NCBI RefSeq assembly: GCF_030246885.1
Contig: NZ_CP126739.1
Location: 2,418,001-2,482,000 of the forward strand
DNA: 64,000 nucleotides
Reading direction: 5' to 3'
Source: Microbacterium sp. zg-B185
GTDB taxonomy: Bacteria > Actinomycetota > Actinomycetes > Actinomycetales > Microbacteriaceae
Under the pieces are notes generated by a model. It did no database searches. It was not told where the DNA came from and saw nothing but the letters and a program-made list of their open reading frames with translations. Within the stretch, counting starts at the first letter, position 1. Each line of letters starts with the position of its first letter. Made by a program: the position numbers and the translations under genes. Positions 27,623 to 36,444 of this stretch are shown here, one piece after another.

Positions 27623-28261
27623 CTAGGTGAGTGATTCCCGCCGCCACAGCGAGGCGCAGGCGGCGAGGTCGCCCGCGTAATCGGCCAGCCGCAGCGCGCG
27701 GGTGGTCAGTGCCGATGCGCGCTCCGATTCGGTCGCCTCGTAGTCATCGGCCAGGTGGCTGGCGCCCGATGCCTGAACCCGGCAGAACGCGGCCGCCCTG
27801 TCCAACGCGACGGCGAAGTCGCCCTGGAACAGTCCGCGCAGGATCGTGTCGACCAGTTCGACCAGTTCGTCCGGTCCTGCCGGAGTCGGTGCGCCGGCGA
27901 CCACGGGGTCAGCCGAGACGATCTCGTTCCTGCCCCTCTCGTAGAGCAGCGCGGCGGTATGCGGGTCGTCGTGGATCATCAGCTGGATCAGGTAGAGCCG
28001 CCACAGCGCGCCGGGCAGCGACCGCGACGGCGATCGGGACCACAGCTCGGCGATGTCGTCGATCCCGTGCTCGTCCGTGAACGCCACCAGACGGTCCACC
28101 ACCTCCCCGTTCGGGTCGGAGCGTGCCCGAGCCAGCAGCGCCTGCGCCGTCGAGTGGGCCACACGCGACACTTCCGCGGGGTCCTCGGCCGCGAACCGGC
28201 GGTCGAACAGCTCGGCAGGCCGCTTCACGGGCTTGTGGAACTCCCTCGAATCGTCGCTCAC
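27623..28261 (-). CDS. Conserved hypothetical protein, alpha-helical
   Basis: A 212-residue soluble, helix-rich protein with no signal peptide. It starts at GTG (MSDDSREFHKPVKRPAELF) and contains HGIDDIAELWSRSPSRSLPG, LWRLYLIQLMIHDDP and the repeated Ala/Leu pattern of a helical repeat fold. It looks like a protein widespread in Microbacteriaceae that has been misnamed an RNA polymerase subunit in databases; I see no polymerase motif. Upstream of pabC on the same strand, separated by the structured element. Confidence 0.72.
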   Translation of the reverse strand: MSDDSREFHKPVKRPAELFDRRFAAEDPAEVSRVAHSTAQALLARARSDPNGEVVDRLVAFTDEHGIDDIAELWSRSPSRSLPGALWRLYLIQLMIHDDPHTAALLYERGRNEIVSADPVVAGAPTPAGPDELVELVDTILRGLFQGDFAVALDRAAAFCRVQASGASHLADDYEATESERASALTTRALRLADYAGDLAACASLWRRESLT

Positions 28262-28374
28262 CGTTCCAGGCTACTCGCGGTGCGACATCCCCAGTTCGGC
28301 CGGAACGGCCGGTCGGACGCGTGATGAAGAACGCGCCGGCGCCCCGCGGTCGGACGCAGGCGCCGCACTCGGGG

Positions 28375-29178
28375 CTAGGAGTCCTGCGTCGGGATCGCCA
28401 CGATCGGGTCCGAGGTGGGCAGCCCGGTCGGCGACCCCCCGGCGACCTCGACGGTCACGGCGATGACGTCGCCCGGTTCCATGGCACCGGAGAGCAGAGC
28501 GGTGGCGCTGCCGTCATCGGCCGCGAAGACACCGGCCGAGATCGGGTCCCCGTCTCGGACGAACCACAGTTCGTAGCTCTTGTCTTCGGCGATCTCCGGC
28601 AGTCCGTCCGTGACCAGCACGACCTTGCCGACAGACTCCGCCCAGTGCGCGGTCGCTTCCCCGCCCTCCGGGAGGGTCACCGTCTCTGCTTGCGCGTCCG
28701 GCGCCGCTTCGATCTCGTTGAGCGCGACGACGGATGCCGGGGGGTTCAGCTGCTGGCCGACGAAGACGGCGCCCCAGCCGACTCCGACCAGGAGCACCAG
28801 AGAGGCAGCCAGCGTGAACCACGCTCGCGGTCGCCACCCGCCGGGCGCCGGCGCGCCGGTGCCGCCGGAGGAGGTGCGGCGAGGCGGCTCGGCCGGCGGC
28901 AGCGGACTGTCCGCCGCCGTGTCGGGCGAGAGCGGGGCGACCTCCACGGGCCGGCCGCTCCCGGCGATCTGCACGAGAAGCGCGGCGCGCACGCCCTGCG
29001 GGGGCTGGACCTCGACGACGGCCTCTGCCAGCAGCGCCGCGGTCGCGGCATCCGCTGTGACGTAGTGCTCCCACTCCGGATGCTGTCGCCGGGCGGCGCG
29101 GAACGCGTCGGTGTCCTCGGGTGACAGCGCGTGCAGCACGTAGCCTGCCGCCAGTTCGGCGAAGTCCTGCTCGTTCAC
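28375..29178 (-). CDS. rskA: Anti-sigma-K factor RskA
   Basis: A membrane-spanning anti-sigma factor that holds SigK at the membrane until regulated proteolysis. The N-terminal cytosolic domain has MNEQDFAELAAGYVLHALSPEDT, the typical RskA sigma-binding helix. One membrane segment (AWFTLAASLVLLVGVGWGAVFV) follows a Pro-rich linker, and the extracellular RskA C-terminal domain contains SYELWFVRDGDPISAGVF. The GTG start overlaps the sigK stop (GTGA), so the pair is coupled. Confidence 0.92.
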   Translation of the reverse strand: MNEQDFAELAAGYVLHALSPEDTDAFRAARRQHPEWEHYVTADAATAALLAEAVVEVQPPQGVRAALLVQIAGSGRPVEVAPLSPDTAADSPLPPAEPPRRTSSGGTGAPAPGGWRPRAWFTLAASLVLLVGVGWGAVFVGQQLNPPASVVALNEIEAAPDAQAETVTLPEGGEATAHWAESVGKVVLVTDGLPEIAEDKSYELWFVRDGDPISAGVFAADDGSATALLSGAMEPGDVIAVTVEVAGGSPTGLPTSDPIVAIPTQDS

Positions 29179-29777
29179 GTCGTCACCCCCATTTCCACCC
29201 GCAGCCGGGACAAGCCGTCCCGCATTCTCGTTTTGATCGTCCCCAGCGGCGTCCCCATCAGTGCCGCGATCTCGCTCTGACTGTAACCGCCGTAATACGC
29301 AAGGGTCAGGGCCTCGCGCTGCGGGTCCGAGAGCGTTGCGAGGGCCTCTGACACACGTCGGCCCTCGATCCTCAGCTCCACCTCTTCGGCGACACCGTCA
29401 TATGCCACGCCGATGTCCCGGAAGCCCGCCCGCACATCGCGATCGGTACTCGCCTGGGCGGACCGTACGCGGTCCACGGCACGGCGATGTGCGATCGTCA
29501 GCACCCACGATCTTCCCTGACCTTTGTTCGGAGCGAACCGGCCCGCGGATTGCCAGATCTCCAGGAACACCTCCTGCAGCACCTCTTCGCTCTGCGACCG
29601 GTCGACCAGCACGCGCAGGATCAGGCCGAAGACCCGCGGCGAGAGCATGTCATAGAGGCGGGCGAAGGCGACCTGGTCGCCGTCGGCAACACGCAGCAGC
29701 AGCTCGCCGGCATGGTCGACGACACCCGAGCCCTCATCGGGCACGTCCACGCCATCGATCACCACACTGAACAGCAT
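29175..29777 (-). CDS. sigK: ECF RNA polymerase sigma factor SigK
   Basis: An extracytoplasmic-function sigma factor of 200 residues. Region 2 contains FARLYDMLSPRVFGLILRVL and the -10-binding segment SWVLTIAHRRAVDRVR. Region 4 contains LTLAYYGGYSQSEIAALMGTPLGTIKTRM, the helix-turn-helix for the -35 element. I chose the ATG at 29777; a GTG four codons later is possible. The neighbour rskA and a divergent fasciclin lipoprotein gene reproduce the mycobacterial sigK-rskA-mpt83 arrangement. Confidence 0.93.
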   Translation of the reverse strand: MLFSVVIDGVDVPDEGSGVVDHAGELLLRVADGDQVAFARLYDMLSPRVFGLILRVLVDRSQSEEVLQEVFLEIWQSAGRFAPNKGQGRSWVLTIAHRRAVDRVRSAQASTDRDVRAGFRDIGVAYDGVAEEVELRIEGRRVSEALATLSDPQREALTLAYYGGYSQSEIAALMGTPLGTIKTRMRDGLSRLRVEMGVTT

Positions 29778-29927
29778 GCCCCAGGACGGCCCTGCTCCCC
29801 GTGCGCGACGCGAGGGTTGACACACGGCGGTTGATGGGATCTGGATCCGCGACGCGTGTACATGACCGCTGTCAGCCCCCACACGGCTGCGAAACCGGCG
29901 GATTCCGGGCGGACGCCGATGCCCGTC

Positions 29928-29955
29928 CCATCCGATCCGGACCTCGCGCCGAAGA
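29928..29955 (+). promoter_or_regulatory. SigK-type promoter of the fasciclin gene
   Basis: CCATCC at 29928-29933 is followed after 16 bp by CGAAGA at 29950-29955. The mycobacterial SigK consensus, as I recall it, is CCATCC, 16-17 bp, CGAATC. Transcription would start near 29963, leaving a leader of about 75 bases before the fasciclin ATG. Confidence 0.6.
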
Positions 29956-30037
29956 CCTTGTGTAGGCCGCCTCGGTGGCCCACAGCACCGCTGGCCCTGC
30001 GACGCCGCATCGGCGACGCGAAACCTAGGAGGACATC

Positions 30038-30694
30038 ATGTCCCGCAAGAAGCTGTACCTGCTCGCACTTCCGATCGCATTCGCCGCCGCCATCACCCTC
30101 AGCGCCTGTTCCTCGGGCGCGAGCACCACGACCGAGACCACCGCACCGCCCATGTCCGAGGAGAGCATGACGCCGGAGACCGAGATGGATCCGGCGGCCG
30201 ACCTGGTCGGGGCCGGCTGCGCGGGCTACGCCGAGGCGGTGCCCGAGGGAGCGGGCTCGGTCGAGGGAATGTCGCAGGATCCCGTCGCCACCGCAGCATC
30301 GAACAACCCGCTGCTGACGACGCTGACCGCTGCGGTCTCGGGTCAGCTGAACCCGAACGTCAACCTGGTGGACACGCTCAACGGAGACGAGTTCACGGTC
30401 TTCGCGCCGGTCGATGACGCGTTCGCGAAGATCGACCCGGCCACCATCGAGGTGCTCAAGACCGACAGCGATCTGCTGACGTCGATCCTGACGTATCACG
30501 TCGTTCCCGGTCAGGTCGCACCGGACGACGTCGCCGGCACGCACACCACGGTCAACGGCGCAGACCTCGAGGTCACCGGCAGCGGAGACGACCTGATGGT
30601 CAACGGCGAGGCCGCCGTCATCTGCGGTGGCGTCAAGACTGCCAACGCGACCGTCTACCTCATCGACACGGTGCTGATGCCGCCGGCGATGTAA
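30038..30694 (+). CDS. Fasciclin-domain surface lipoprotein (MPT83/MPT70-like)
   Basis: A 218-residue secreted lipoprotein. Its lipobox is LSAC (Cys24), followed by an acidic Thr/Glu/Met-rich linker. A single FAS1 domain begins about residue 80: [22 protein letters not shown], the H1-like motif [14 protein letters not shown] and the conserved [14 protein letters not shown] precedes the ATG. In Mycobacterium tuberculosis, MPT70/MPT83 are the main SigK targets; here the gene is divergent from sigK and carries a SigK-type promoter. Confidence 0.9.
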   Translation: MSRKKLYLLALPIAFAAAITLSACSSGASTTTETTAPPMSEESMTPETEMDPAADLVGAGCAGYAEAVPEGAGSVEGMSQDPVATAASNNPLLTTLTAAVSGQLNPNVNLVDTLNGDEFTVFAPVDDAFAKIDPATIEVLKTDSDLLTSILTYHVVPGQVAPDDVAGTHTTVNGADLEVTGSGDDLMVNGEAAVICGGVKTANATVYLIDTVLMPPAM

Positions 30695-30729
30695 CCAGAC
30701 CGCCGGCTGAGCCGGCATCCCGGGGGGCG

Positions 30730-30771
30730 GAGCGACCGCCGACGCTTGCGAGGTGGCGTCGGCGGTCGCTC
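30730..30771 (+). terminator. Terminator of the fasciclin gene (16-bp stem)
   Basis: GAGCGACCGCCGACGC (30730-30745) is perfectly complementary to 30756-30771, with a ten-base loop. It begins 35 bp after the fasciclin stop and isolates it from tRNA-Lys. Confidence 0.8.
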
Positions 30772-30894
30772 TGGTCGTGCACCCCACCCGCTCCCCTGTC
30801 ACGACACGCCGCAGCTGTTCGCAGATCGTGACAGCCGAACGCGTGAGTGCGATGCTGCGAGGCATGGTCCCAGCCGAAGTAGGCTGGAGGTCGC

Positions 30895-30967
30895 GGGCCT
30901 CTAGCTCAGTCGGTAGAGCATCGGACTTTTAATCCGCGGGTCGTGGGTTCGAGCCCCACGGGGCCCA
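30895..30967 (+). tRNA. tRNA-Lys (TTT)
   Basis: A 73-base cloverleaf without encoded CCA. The acceptor stem is GGGCCTC with GGGGCCC and discriminator A. The D arm is GCTC-AGTCGGTA-GAGC; the anticodon loop is CTTTTAA with anticodon TTT at 30928-30930; the T arm is GTGGG-TTCGAGC-CCCAC. The first anticodon-stem pair (position 27-43) is a T-C mismatch, otherwise all stems pair. Confidence 0.95.
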
Positions 30968-30975
30968 CTCGCGCG

Positions 30976-31001
30976 AAGGGACGCCCCTCAGGGTGTCCCT
31001 T
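30976..31001 (+). terminator. Terminator after tRNA-Lys
   Basis: AAGGGACGCCC and GGGTGTCCCTT form an 11-bp stem (one G-T pair) with a CTCA loop, nine bases after the tRNA end. Confidence 0.7.
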
Positions 31002-31037
31002 CCGTCATGCCGGGGCCGCGCAGATGCCGGGCGCCGG

Positions 31038-31571
31038 TCACAGCGCACGGAGCATCTCACGCTCCACACCGTTCGGCCCGGCCGAGGTCATCCCCGTGGC
31101 GACGAACCCGACCCGGGCATAGGCGGCCTGCGCACGGGCGTTGTCCTCGTGTACGTCGAGGGCGAGTTCGCGCTGCCCCTGATCACCGGCCCATTCGGCC
31201 GCGGCATCCATCAGGGCGGAGAGGATGCCGCCGCCGCGGTGAGACGGACGGATGTAGACGGCGACCACCAGAGCGCGACCTGCGACGTGCGGGCGACCGA
31301 AGTAGTCCACCCCTCCGGGTTCGGGAATCAGCACCGTCGCAGTGCCCACCCAATCGCGGCCGGCCTCGGCGATGAACTGCGCCGAGAACTCGCCGAGCGC
31401 CGCACCGGCCGCCCGTTCCTGCCAGAACGCCGCGGGACGCGCCTGAGCCTGATCATGCGTCTCCAGGAAGGCGATGCCCGCGGCCGGGTCGCGGAGCGCC
31501 TCGAGCCGGATGCTGCGCACCCGATCCGCCTCGCTCAGCCGCACGCGACGCACCGCTGCGGAATCAGGCAC
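31038..31571 (-). CDS. GNAT-family N-acetyltransferase
   Basis: An acetyltransferase of 177 residues in the RimJ/RimL-general GNAT group. The acetyl-CoA loop is IRPSHRGGGILSALM, and NARAQAAYARVGFVATG is motif B. The conserved R(L)EAL N-terminal helix (IRLEALRDPAAGIAFLE) is typical of the sub-family. The GTG at 31571 overlaps the end of pncA by eight bases, making it the third gene of the MMPL-pncA operon. Substrate unknown. Confidence 0.83.
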   Translation of the reverse strand: MPDSAAVRRVRLSEADRVRSIRLEALRDPAAGIAFLETHDQAQARPAAFWQERAAGAALGEFSAQFIAEAGRDWVGTATVLIPEPGGVDYFGRPHVAGRALVVAVYIRPSHRGGGILSALMDAAAEWAGDQGQRELALDVHEDNARAQAAYARVGFVATGMTSAGPNGVEREMLRAL

Positions 31572-32145
31572 GTGAGTCGAGGAGGACGGCGCCGGCGTGG
31601 GCAATCTCGGCGAGTGCCCTTTCGCTGGAGTCCGGATGGACACCGGCCACCAGATCGGTGAAGACCCGCACACGGCGGCCATGCTCTATGGCGTCCAGCG
31701 CGGACGCGCGGACGCAGTAGTCGGTCGCGAGCCCGGCGATGTCGATGTCGATGATCCCGTACTGCTCGAGCAGGTGCCCGGCAGTGACACCGTCGTCGGT
31801 CATGCCCTCGAACAGCGAGTAGGCCGGCCTGCCCTGACCCTTCTTCAGGTGGTGCGTGACCGTGGAGGTGTCGAAGCCCTCGTCGTACTCCGCGCCGAAC
31901 GTCCCGGCGACGCAGTGGACGGGCCAGGTATCGACGAAGTCGGGTTCGCCGGATGCGAAGTGGCCGCCGTTGTCGTTGTCGCCGTCGTGCCAGTCGCGCG
32001 AGGCGACCACGATGCGGTAGTCACCCGCATGCTCAGCGAGGAACCGGGTGACCCGCTCGGCGACCTGGTCGCCACCGACCACGCCCAGCGCGCCGCGCTC
32101 GGTGAAGTCGTTTTGGACATCGACGATGAACAGCGCTCGGGTCAT
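31564..32145 (-). CDS. pncA: Nicotinamidase (isochorismatase family)
   Basis: Hydrolyses nicotinamide to nicotinate for NAD salvage. The 193-residue enzyme has the catalytic triad Asp9 (FIVDVQNDF), Lys101 (HHLKKGQG) and Cys144 (ATDYCVRAS), plus metal ligands in ASRDWHD. In mycobacteria the homologue also activates pyrazinamide. Its start overlaps the MMPL stop (ATGA) and its end overlaps the GNAT start. Confidence 0.92.
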   Translation of the reverse strand: MTRALFIVDVQNDFTERGALGVVGGDQVAERVTRFLAEHAGDYRIVVASRDWHDGDNDNGGHFASGEPDFVDTWPVHCVAGTFGAEYDEGFDTSTVTHHLKKGQGRPAYSLFEGMTDDGVTAGHLLEQYGIIDIDIAGLATDYCVRASALDAIEHGRRVRVFTDLVAGVHPDSSERALAEIAHAGAVLLDSRA

Positions 32146-34472
32146 GACCCGAGGGTACGACGGTACTCCTCGCGTGTCAGCGGGTGCCCGTCGTCGGCGA
32201 GCACTTCCGGCACCGTGTTCGCAGGCACCGGCGCCTCTGCGACGGCTCCGCCGTGCCCGGCCTGCGGCTGCGGGCGACCGGTCACCTCCGGTCCGCGTCG
32301 CCACAGCTTCGACGGCCACCAGATCGCCCGTCCGATGTCGTAGGACAGTGCCGGGACGAGCAGCGAGCGCACGACGAACGTGTCCAGCAGGACGCCGAAG
32401 GCGACGATGAACGCGATCTGCGCGAGGAACAGGATCGGAATGACCCCGAGCGCCGCGAAGGTGGCGGCCAGGACCAGGCCGGCCGAGGTGATCACCCCGC
32501 CGGTGGTGACCAGACCGCGCAGGATGCCGCGTCTCGTTCCGTGCACGAGAGATTCCTCCCGCACCCGAGACATCAGGAAGATGTTGTAATCCACCCCCAG
32601 CGCGACCAGGAACACGAACCCGTACAGCGGCACTGCGGGGTCGGCACCCGGGAAATCGAACACGTTGTTGAACACGAGCGCGCTGACGCCCAGGGCCGCA
32701 CCGAAGGACAGCACGGTGCTCAGGATGAGCAGGACCGGCGCCAGGATGGAGCGCAGCAGCAGCATCAGGATGAGCAGGATCACGAACAGGATGACGGGGA
32801 TGATCAAGGTGCGGTCCCGGATCGATGTGTCGTTCGTATCGACATCCGTCGCCGTGACTCCGCCGACCAGAGCGGTGCCCTCGCCCAACTCGTCCGTGAA
32901 GGCGGCCCGCAGTTCACGCACGGTGTAGTCCGCGGTCACCGAATCGGCCGTGTCCGTCAGCGTCCCCACCAGCAGCACGTCTGCGTCCACGACGGTCGGC
33001 TCCGGTGCCGTGGCTCCGGGCGGACCGGGTGCGGTGAACACCGGCGCGCCGGCCTCGATCGCCACGGCGGCCTGACCGGTGGGGGAATCCGCGGAGACGA
33101 TGGCGACGGACTCGACACCGGAGTTGTCGTCGAGGACGCCGACCGCATCCACGATCTGATCCTCCGGGACGATGACGTACACCGGGCTGCCGGATCCGGC
33201 GGGGAAGTGCTCCGCGAGCACTTCCTGCCCGTCTCGTGCCTCGGATGCCCCGAGCACCAGGTCGCTGGAGGGAACGCCGTCGGCCTTCAGCTGCAGCGCT
33301 CCCGCGCACGCGGCCAGCAGCACCAGGGTCGTGATGATCCAGACCGGGCGCGGATGCAGTGCGACCAGGCGTGCCTGCTTGGCCCAGAATCCCCTCACCG
33401 GCTGGGTGAGATCCGCAGGCAGCTCAGCGGCAGGCTGCTTCGGGATGAAGGGCCAGAACGCGGCGCGGCCGACGAGCGCGAGCAGCGCGGGGAGGAAGGT
33501 CAGGGCGGAGAGCATCGAGAACGCGATGCCGATCGACGCGATCGGGCCGAGCGCGCGGTTGGTGGCGAGGTCGGACAGGAGCAGACAGAGCAGACCCGCG
33601 ATGACCGTGCCGCCGGAGGCGAGGATCGGCTCGAACGCGCCGCGCCACGCGCGCGTGACGCTGTCCCACTTGGTCGCTCCGTCGGCGACGGCTTCCTTGA
33701 ATCGGGCCACGTAGAGCAGCGCATAGTCCGTCGCGGCGCCGATCACGAGGATGAACAGGATGCCCTGCACCTGGCCGTTGAGCACGACGATGCCGGCCTT
33801 CGCCAGCCACCACACCGTCAGCAAGGCCACACACAGCGCGAAAAGCGACGTCATCAGCACGAGCACCGGCAGCAGCGGCGATCGGTAGACGATGATCAGG
33901 ATCACGAAGACGGCGCCCAGCGCAGTCAGCAGCAGCAGTCCGTCGATGCCCAGGAATCCGCTGACCAGATCGGCGGTGAACCCGGCTGGACCGGTCACCC
34001 ACCCCTCCAGCCCCTCCGGCAGCTCGGATTCGAGTGTCGCCGCGATCTCCTCGACGATCTCGCGGATCTCACCGTCCGTGGCGACCGGCACAAAGATCTG
34101 CGCGGCCTGACCGTCCTCGGAGATCACCGGCGGCGACACGTCACCGGACACGCCGTCCAGGGCGCCGATGTCGGCTGAGACCGTCTGCAGAGTGGCGATC
34201 TCGTCGTCCGTGAGCGAGTCGTCGCCCGCGATGACCACAACAGCCGGGATGGTGTCTCCCCCGGTGAAATCCGCGAGCCGTTCGCTGACCTGCGTCGCAT
34301 CTGCGCTCTGCGGGAGGAACGAGGACTGGTCGTTCGTGGAGACCTCGCCCACCTTGCCGAAGTACGGCCCGCCGATGGCCCCGCCGATGAGCCAGACCAA
34401 CGCCAGCACGATCGGGATGCCGATCCTCAACCACCGAGTCGGCTGACGGAGCGCGGAGGGCGATTTCTGCAT
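32142..34472 (-). CDS. MMPL-family RND transporter
   Basis: A 776-residue membrane exporter of the MmpL/SecDF-like group. Two halves each have one helix, a large extracellular loop and five helices; the proton-relay-type segments are IGAATDYALLYVARFKEA and VALGVDYNIFLMSRVREE, both with the Asp-Tyr pair. The C-terminus ends in a Pro/Gly-rich cytoplasmic tail. It lacks a Shine-Dalgarno sequence; a -10-like TAGATA just upstream would give a leaderless mRNA. The first gene of an operon with pncA and a GNAT gene, under the palindrome at 34471-34495. Confidence 0.92.
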   Translation of the reverse strand: MQKSPSALRQPTRWLRIGIPIVLALVWLIGGAIGGPYFGKVGEVSTNDQSSFLPQSADATQVSERLADFTGGDTIPAVVVIAGDDSLTDDEIATLQTVSADIGALDGVSGDVSPPVISEDGQAAQIFVPVATDGEIREIVEEIAATLESELPEGLEGWVTGPAGFTADLVSGFLGIDGLLLLTALGAVFVILIIVYRSPLLPVLVLMTSLFALCVALLTVWWLAKAGIVVLNGQVQGILFILVIGAATDYALLYVARFKEAVADGATKWDSVTRAWRGAFEPILASGGTVIAGLLCLLLSDLATNRALGPIASIGIAFSMLSALTFLPALLALVGRAAFWPFIPKQPAAELPADLTQPVRGFWAKQARLVALHPRPVWIITTLVLLAACAGALQLKADGVPSSDLVLGASEARDGQEVLAEHFPAGSGSPVYVIVPEDQIVDAVGVLDDNSGVESVAIVSADSPTGQAAVAIEAGAPVFTAPGPPGATAPEPTVVDADVLLVGTLTDTADSVTADYTVRELRAAFTDELGEGTALVGGVTATDVDTNDTSIRDRTLIIPVILFVILLILMLLLRSILAPVLLILSTVLSFGAALGVSALVFNNVFDFPGADPAVPLYGFVFLVALGVDYNIFLMSRVREESLVHGTRRGILRGLVTTGGVITSAGLVLAATFAALGVIPILFLAQIAFIVAFGVLLDTFVVRSLLVPALSYDIGRAIWWPSKLWRRGPEVTGRPQPQAGHGGAVAEAPVPANTVPEVLADDGHPLTREEYRRTLGS

Positions 34473-34495
34473 ATCGCTAGCTTATCTAGCAATAT
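34471..34495. promoter_or_regulatory. Palindromic operator between MMPL and DMT transporter genes
   Basis: A 25-bp imperfect palindrome: ATAT, GCTAG, five central bases, CTAGC, ATAT, symmetrical in 20 of 25 positions. It overlaps the MMPL start codon and its probable -10, and lies 34 bp before the DMT start. The form is typical of a TetR/MarR-type repressor site; no such regulator gene is in the window. Confidence 0.55.
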
Positions 34496-34528
34496 CCCGA
34501 ACGGCGAAATCTCTAAGCTGGAGCGACC

Positions 34529-35494
34529 ATGCTCTCGGCCGTGCTCGCCTTCGTCGGTGCCGTCGTCTACGGGGCGGCCGACTTCCTGGGCGGTCTGGCC
34601 GCGAAGCGGTTGCGCTCGATCGTCGTGACCGCCGTGGCCGCGGCATCCGGTCTGGCTGTGCTCGGCGCCGCCCTGCCCTTCGTGGGCGGAACCTGGACGG
34701 CGTCGGACGTCGCCTGGGGCGCGCTGTCCGGGGCGATCGGCGTCGTCGCGATCGCACTGCTGTACGCGTGCCTGGCCATCGGTCCGATGAGCATCCTCTC
34801 GCCGCTGACCGCGGTGGTCTCGGCGATCGCCCCGATGCTGTGGGGGCTGCTCGTCGACGGCGAGACACTCTCTCCCGTCGGCTATGCGGGGCTCGGCGTC
34901 GCGATCGTGGCCGTCGTGCTGGTCGGGTTCATCCCGGGCGAGAAGATGGTCCGGCCGAGCACCCGCGGGTTGCTCATGGCTGTCGGTGCGGGGCTGGCGA
35001 TCGGCGCTTTCCTCATCGTCATCGACCAGACCAGCGACCAGAGCGGTGTGGTTCCGCTGATCCTCAACCGCGGCACCAACCTGCTGATCACGGTCACCGT
35101 CGTCGCCGTCCTGGCCATCCGAGCTGTTGTCAAAGGGCGACCGGCCGCCTCCGTCGTGAACGCCGCGGGCCTCCGGGTCGGCGCCACACCCACCGGCCAT
35201 GCCGACCTCGAGCATGCGGTCCACGGCGATCCGCAGAGTGTCCGGCTGGCCACCACGCGCACCCGCGCATGGTGGCTGGCGATCGCATGCGGCGTGGTGG
35301 ATGCCGCGGCCAACGCCCTCCTGCTGCTCGCGCTGCGCGCCGGTGAACTGTCGATCGTCTCGGCCCTCACTGCGCTGTATCCGGCCGGGACGATCGTCCT
35401 CGCCGCGATCGTGCTGCGTGAGCGCGTCGCCTGGCTGCAGTGGGCCGGCCTGGCGCTCGCCCTGGTCGCCGGGGGCATGCTCGCACTGGCGTGA
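34529..35494 (+). CDS. EamA/DMT-family transporter
   Basis: A 321-residue ten-helix membrane protein. It begins MLSAVLAFVGAVVYGAADFLGG, the usual first helix of EamA exporters, and ends with the second repeat (ELSIVSALTALYPAGTIVLA, then ERVAWLQWAGLALALVAGG). A hydrophilic insert of about 50 residues after the fifth helix (VVKGRPAASVVNAAG) is unusual. GGAG five bases before the ATG. It is divergent from the MMPL gene across the shared palindrome. Confidence 0.85.
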   Translation: MLSAVLAFVGAVVYGAADFLGGLAAKRLRSIVVTAVAAASGLAVLGAALPFVGGTWTASDVAWGALSGAIGVVAIALLYACLAIGPMSILSPLTAVVSAIAPMLWGLLVDGETLSPVGYAGLGVAIVAVVLVGFIPGEKMVRPSTRGLLMAVGAGLAIGAFLIVIDQTSDQSGVVPLILNRGTNLLITVTVVAVLAIRAVVKGRPAASVVNAAGLRVGATPTGHADLEHAVHGDPQSVRLATTRTRAWWLAIACGVVDAAANALLLLALRAGELSIVSALTALYPAGTIVLAAIVLRERVAWLQWAGLALALVAGGMLALA

Positions 35495-35522
35495 CCGCCC
35501 GCCGGCGCCGACACACCGCGGC

Positions 35523-35918
35523 TCAGCCGCGCGCGAACAGCAGCACTGAGGACGCGATCAGCCCCGCCACGCCCAGCGCGAGGAACCCACCGGCGAGCAA
35601 CGTGAGCGCCCGGACCAGCGGCGAGCCGTGCGTGAACCGCATACGGTTCTGCCAGCCGCGCCGGACGAAGATGTCGTACATGCCGGCGCCGCCGACCGCG
35701 TGGATCTGTTCGGATGTGAGCGGCGCCTCGTTCACGCCACCGTCCTCGCCGAACCAGCGCACGACCGTGCCGTGCTCCGTGGCTTCCACGACGGCGCGCA
35801 CCGGGACCCAGGTCCCGTCGACCAGGTGAACGACCAGGGCGATGACTGCCAGGAGGACTCCGGCCCCGAGTCCGACCCAGGTGAAGATCTCGATGACGGC
35901 ATCGATCGCTTTGTCCAT
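35523..35918 (-). CDS. Small two-helix membrane protein
   Basis: A 131-residue protein of unknown function. A first helix (VGLGAGVLLAVIALVVHLV) is followed by a soluble SH3-like beta stretch (GTWVPVRAVVEATEHGTVVRWF) and a second helix near the C-terminus (LLAGGFLALGVAGLIASSVLL). No recognised domain. Convergent with the DMT transporter gene. Confidence 0.7.
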   Translation of the reverse strand: MDKAIDAVIEIFTWVGLGAGVLLAVIALVVHLVDGTWVPVRAVVEATEHGTVVRWFGEDGGVNEAPLTSEQIHAVGGAGMYDIFVRRGWQNRMRFTHGSPLVRALTLLAGGFLALGVAGLIASSVLLFARG

Positions 35919-36147
35919 GTCGCTGAGCCACCCCTGTCGCTGATCCTAGATCAGGGCCTGCAGCGGCCAGACTTGTTCGCGTCACCGCCCGCATGAACGA
36001 CAGGCCGCGACAGGCGATCCGATGTGACGACGTCTTGAGGAACCTAGACCTGACCGGGGGTTTCCCGCCCGGTGCGTTCGATGTGCCGAGACCAGTGTAA
36101 CGGATGCGTCGACGCGCCCCGGCGTAGCTCGAAACCATCGAAAGCCG

Positions 36148-36345
36148 CTAGTGGATGCCGTAGGCCCTCATGAGGTCGGTGGCTCGGCTGCCGCGTTTGG
36201 CGATGGAGGAGAAGATCTCCGCGTTGAAGGTGCGCTCGAGTTTGGGAAGACACTCGCCGCACGGAATCCGCTCCGAGAACAGCTGCTCCAACGCGACATT
36301 TTCGCGGCCGAACCGGTTGCGCAGCAGGCAACGACGAGTCCGCCT
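36148..36345 (-). pseudogene. 3' remnant of a deaminase-like gene (PCxxC motif)
   Basis: A minus-strand frame of 66 codons with no usable start, bounded upstream by TGA at 36346-36348. It reads through RNRFGRENVALEQLFSERIP, then CGECLPKLERTFNAEIFSS and ends MRAYGIH before TAG. The PCGEC motif after SERI resembles the zinc-binding PCxxC of cytidine-deaminase-fold toxin domains, which are usually the C-terminus of large polymorphic toxins. The upstream HAE-bearing part is missing, so I read it as a decayed fragment. Next to it begins the accessory stretch of the window. Confidence 0.4.
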
Positions 36346-36444
36346 TCACGGCGTCGGTGCGATGCCTTGAAGGTGCTGGTCAGCGGTGTCATAGTTGATC
36401 GCCCGGCGGACGTTACACGCGGTCCACCGTTGGGAGTTGGACGC

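Noticed and set aside
29778..29900. SigK promoter for sigK itself
   Set aside because: Only CCATCA without a CGAA at the right distance is found upstream of sigK.
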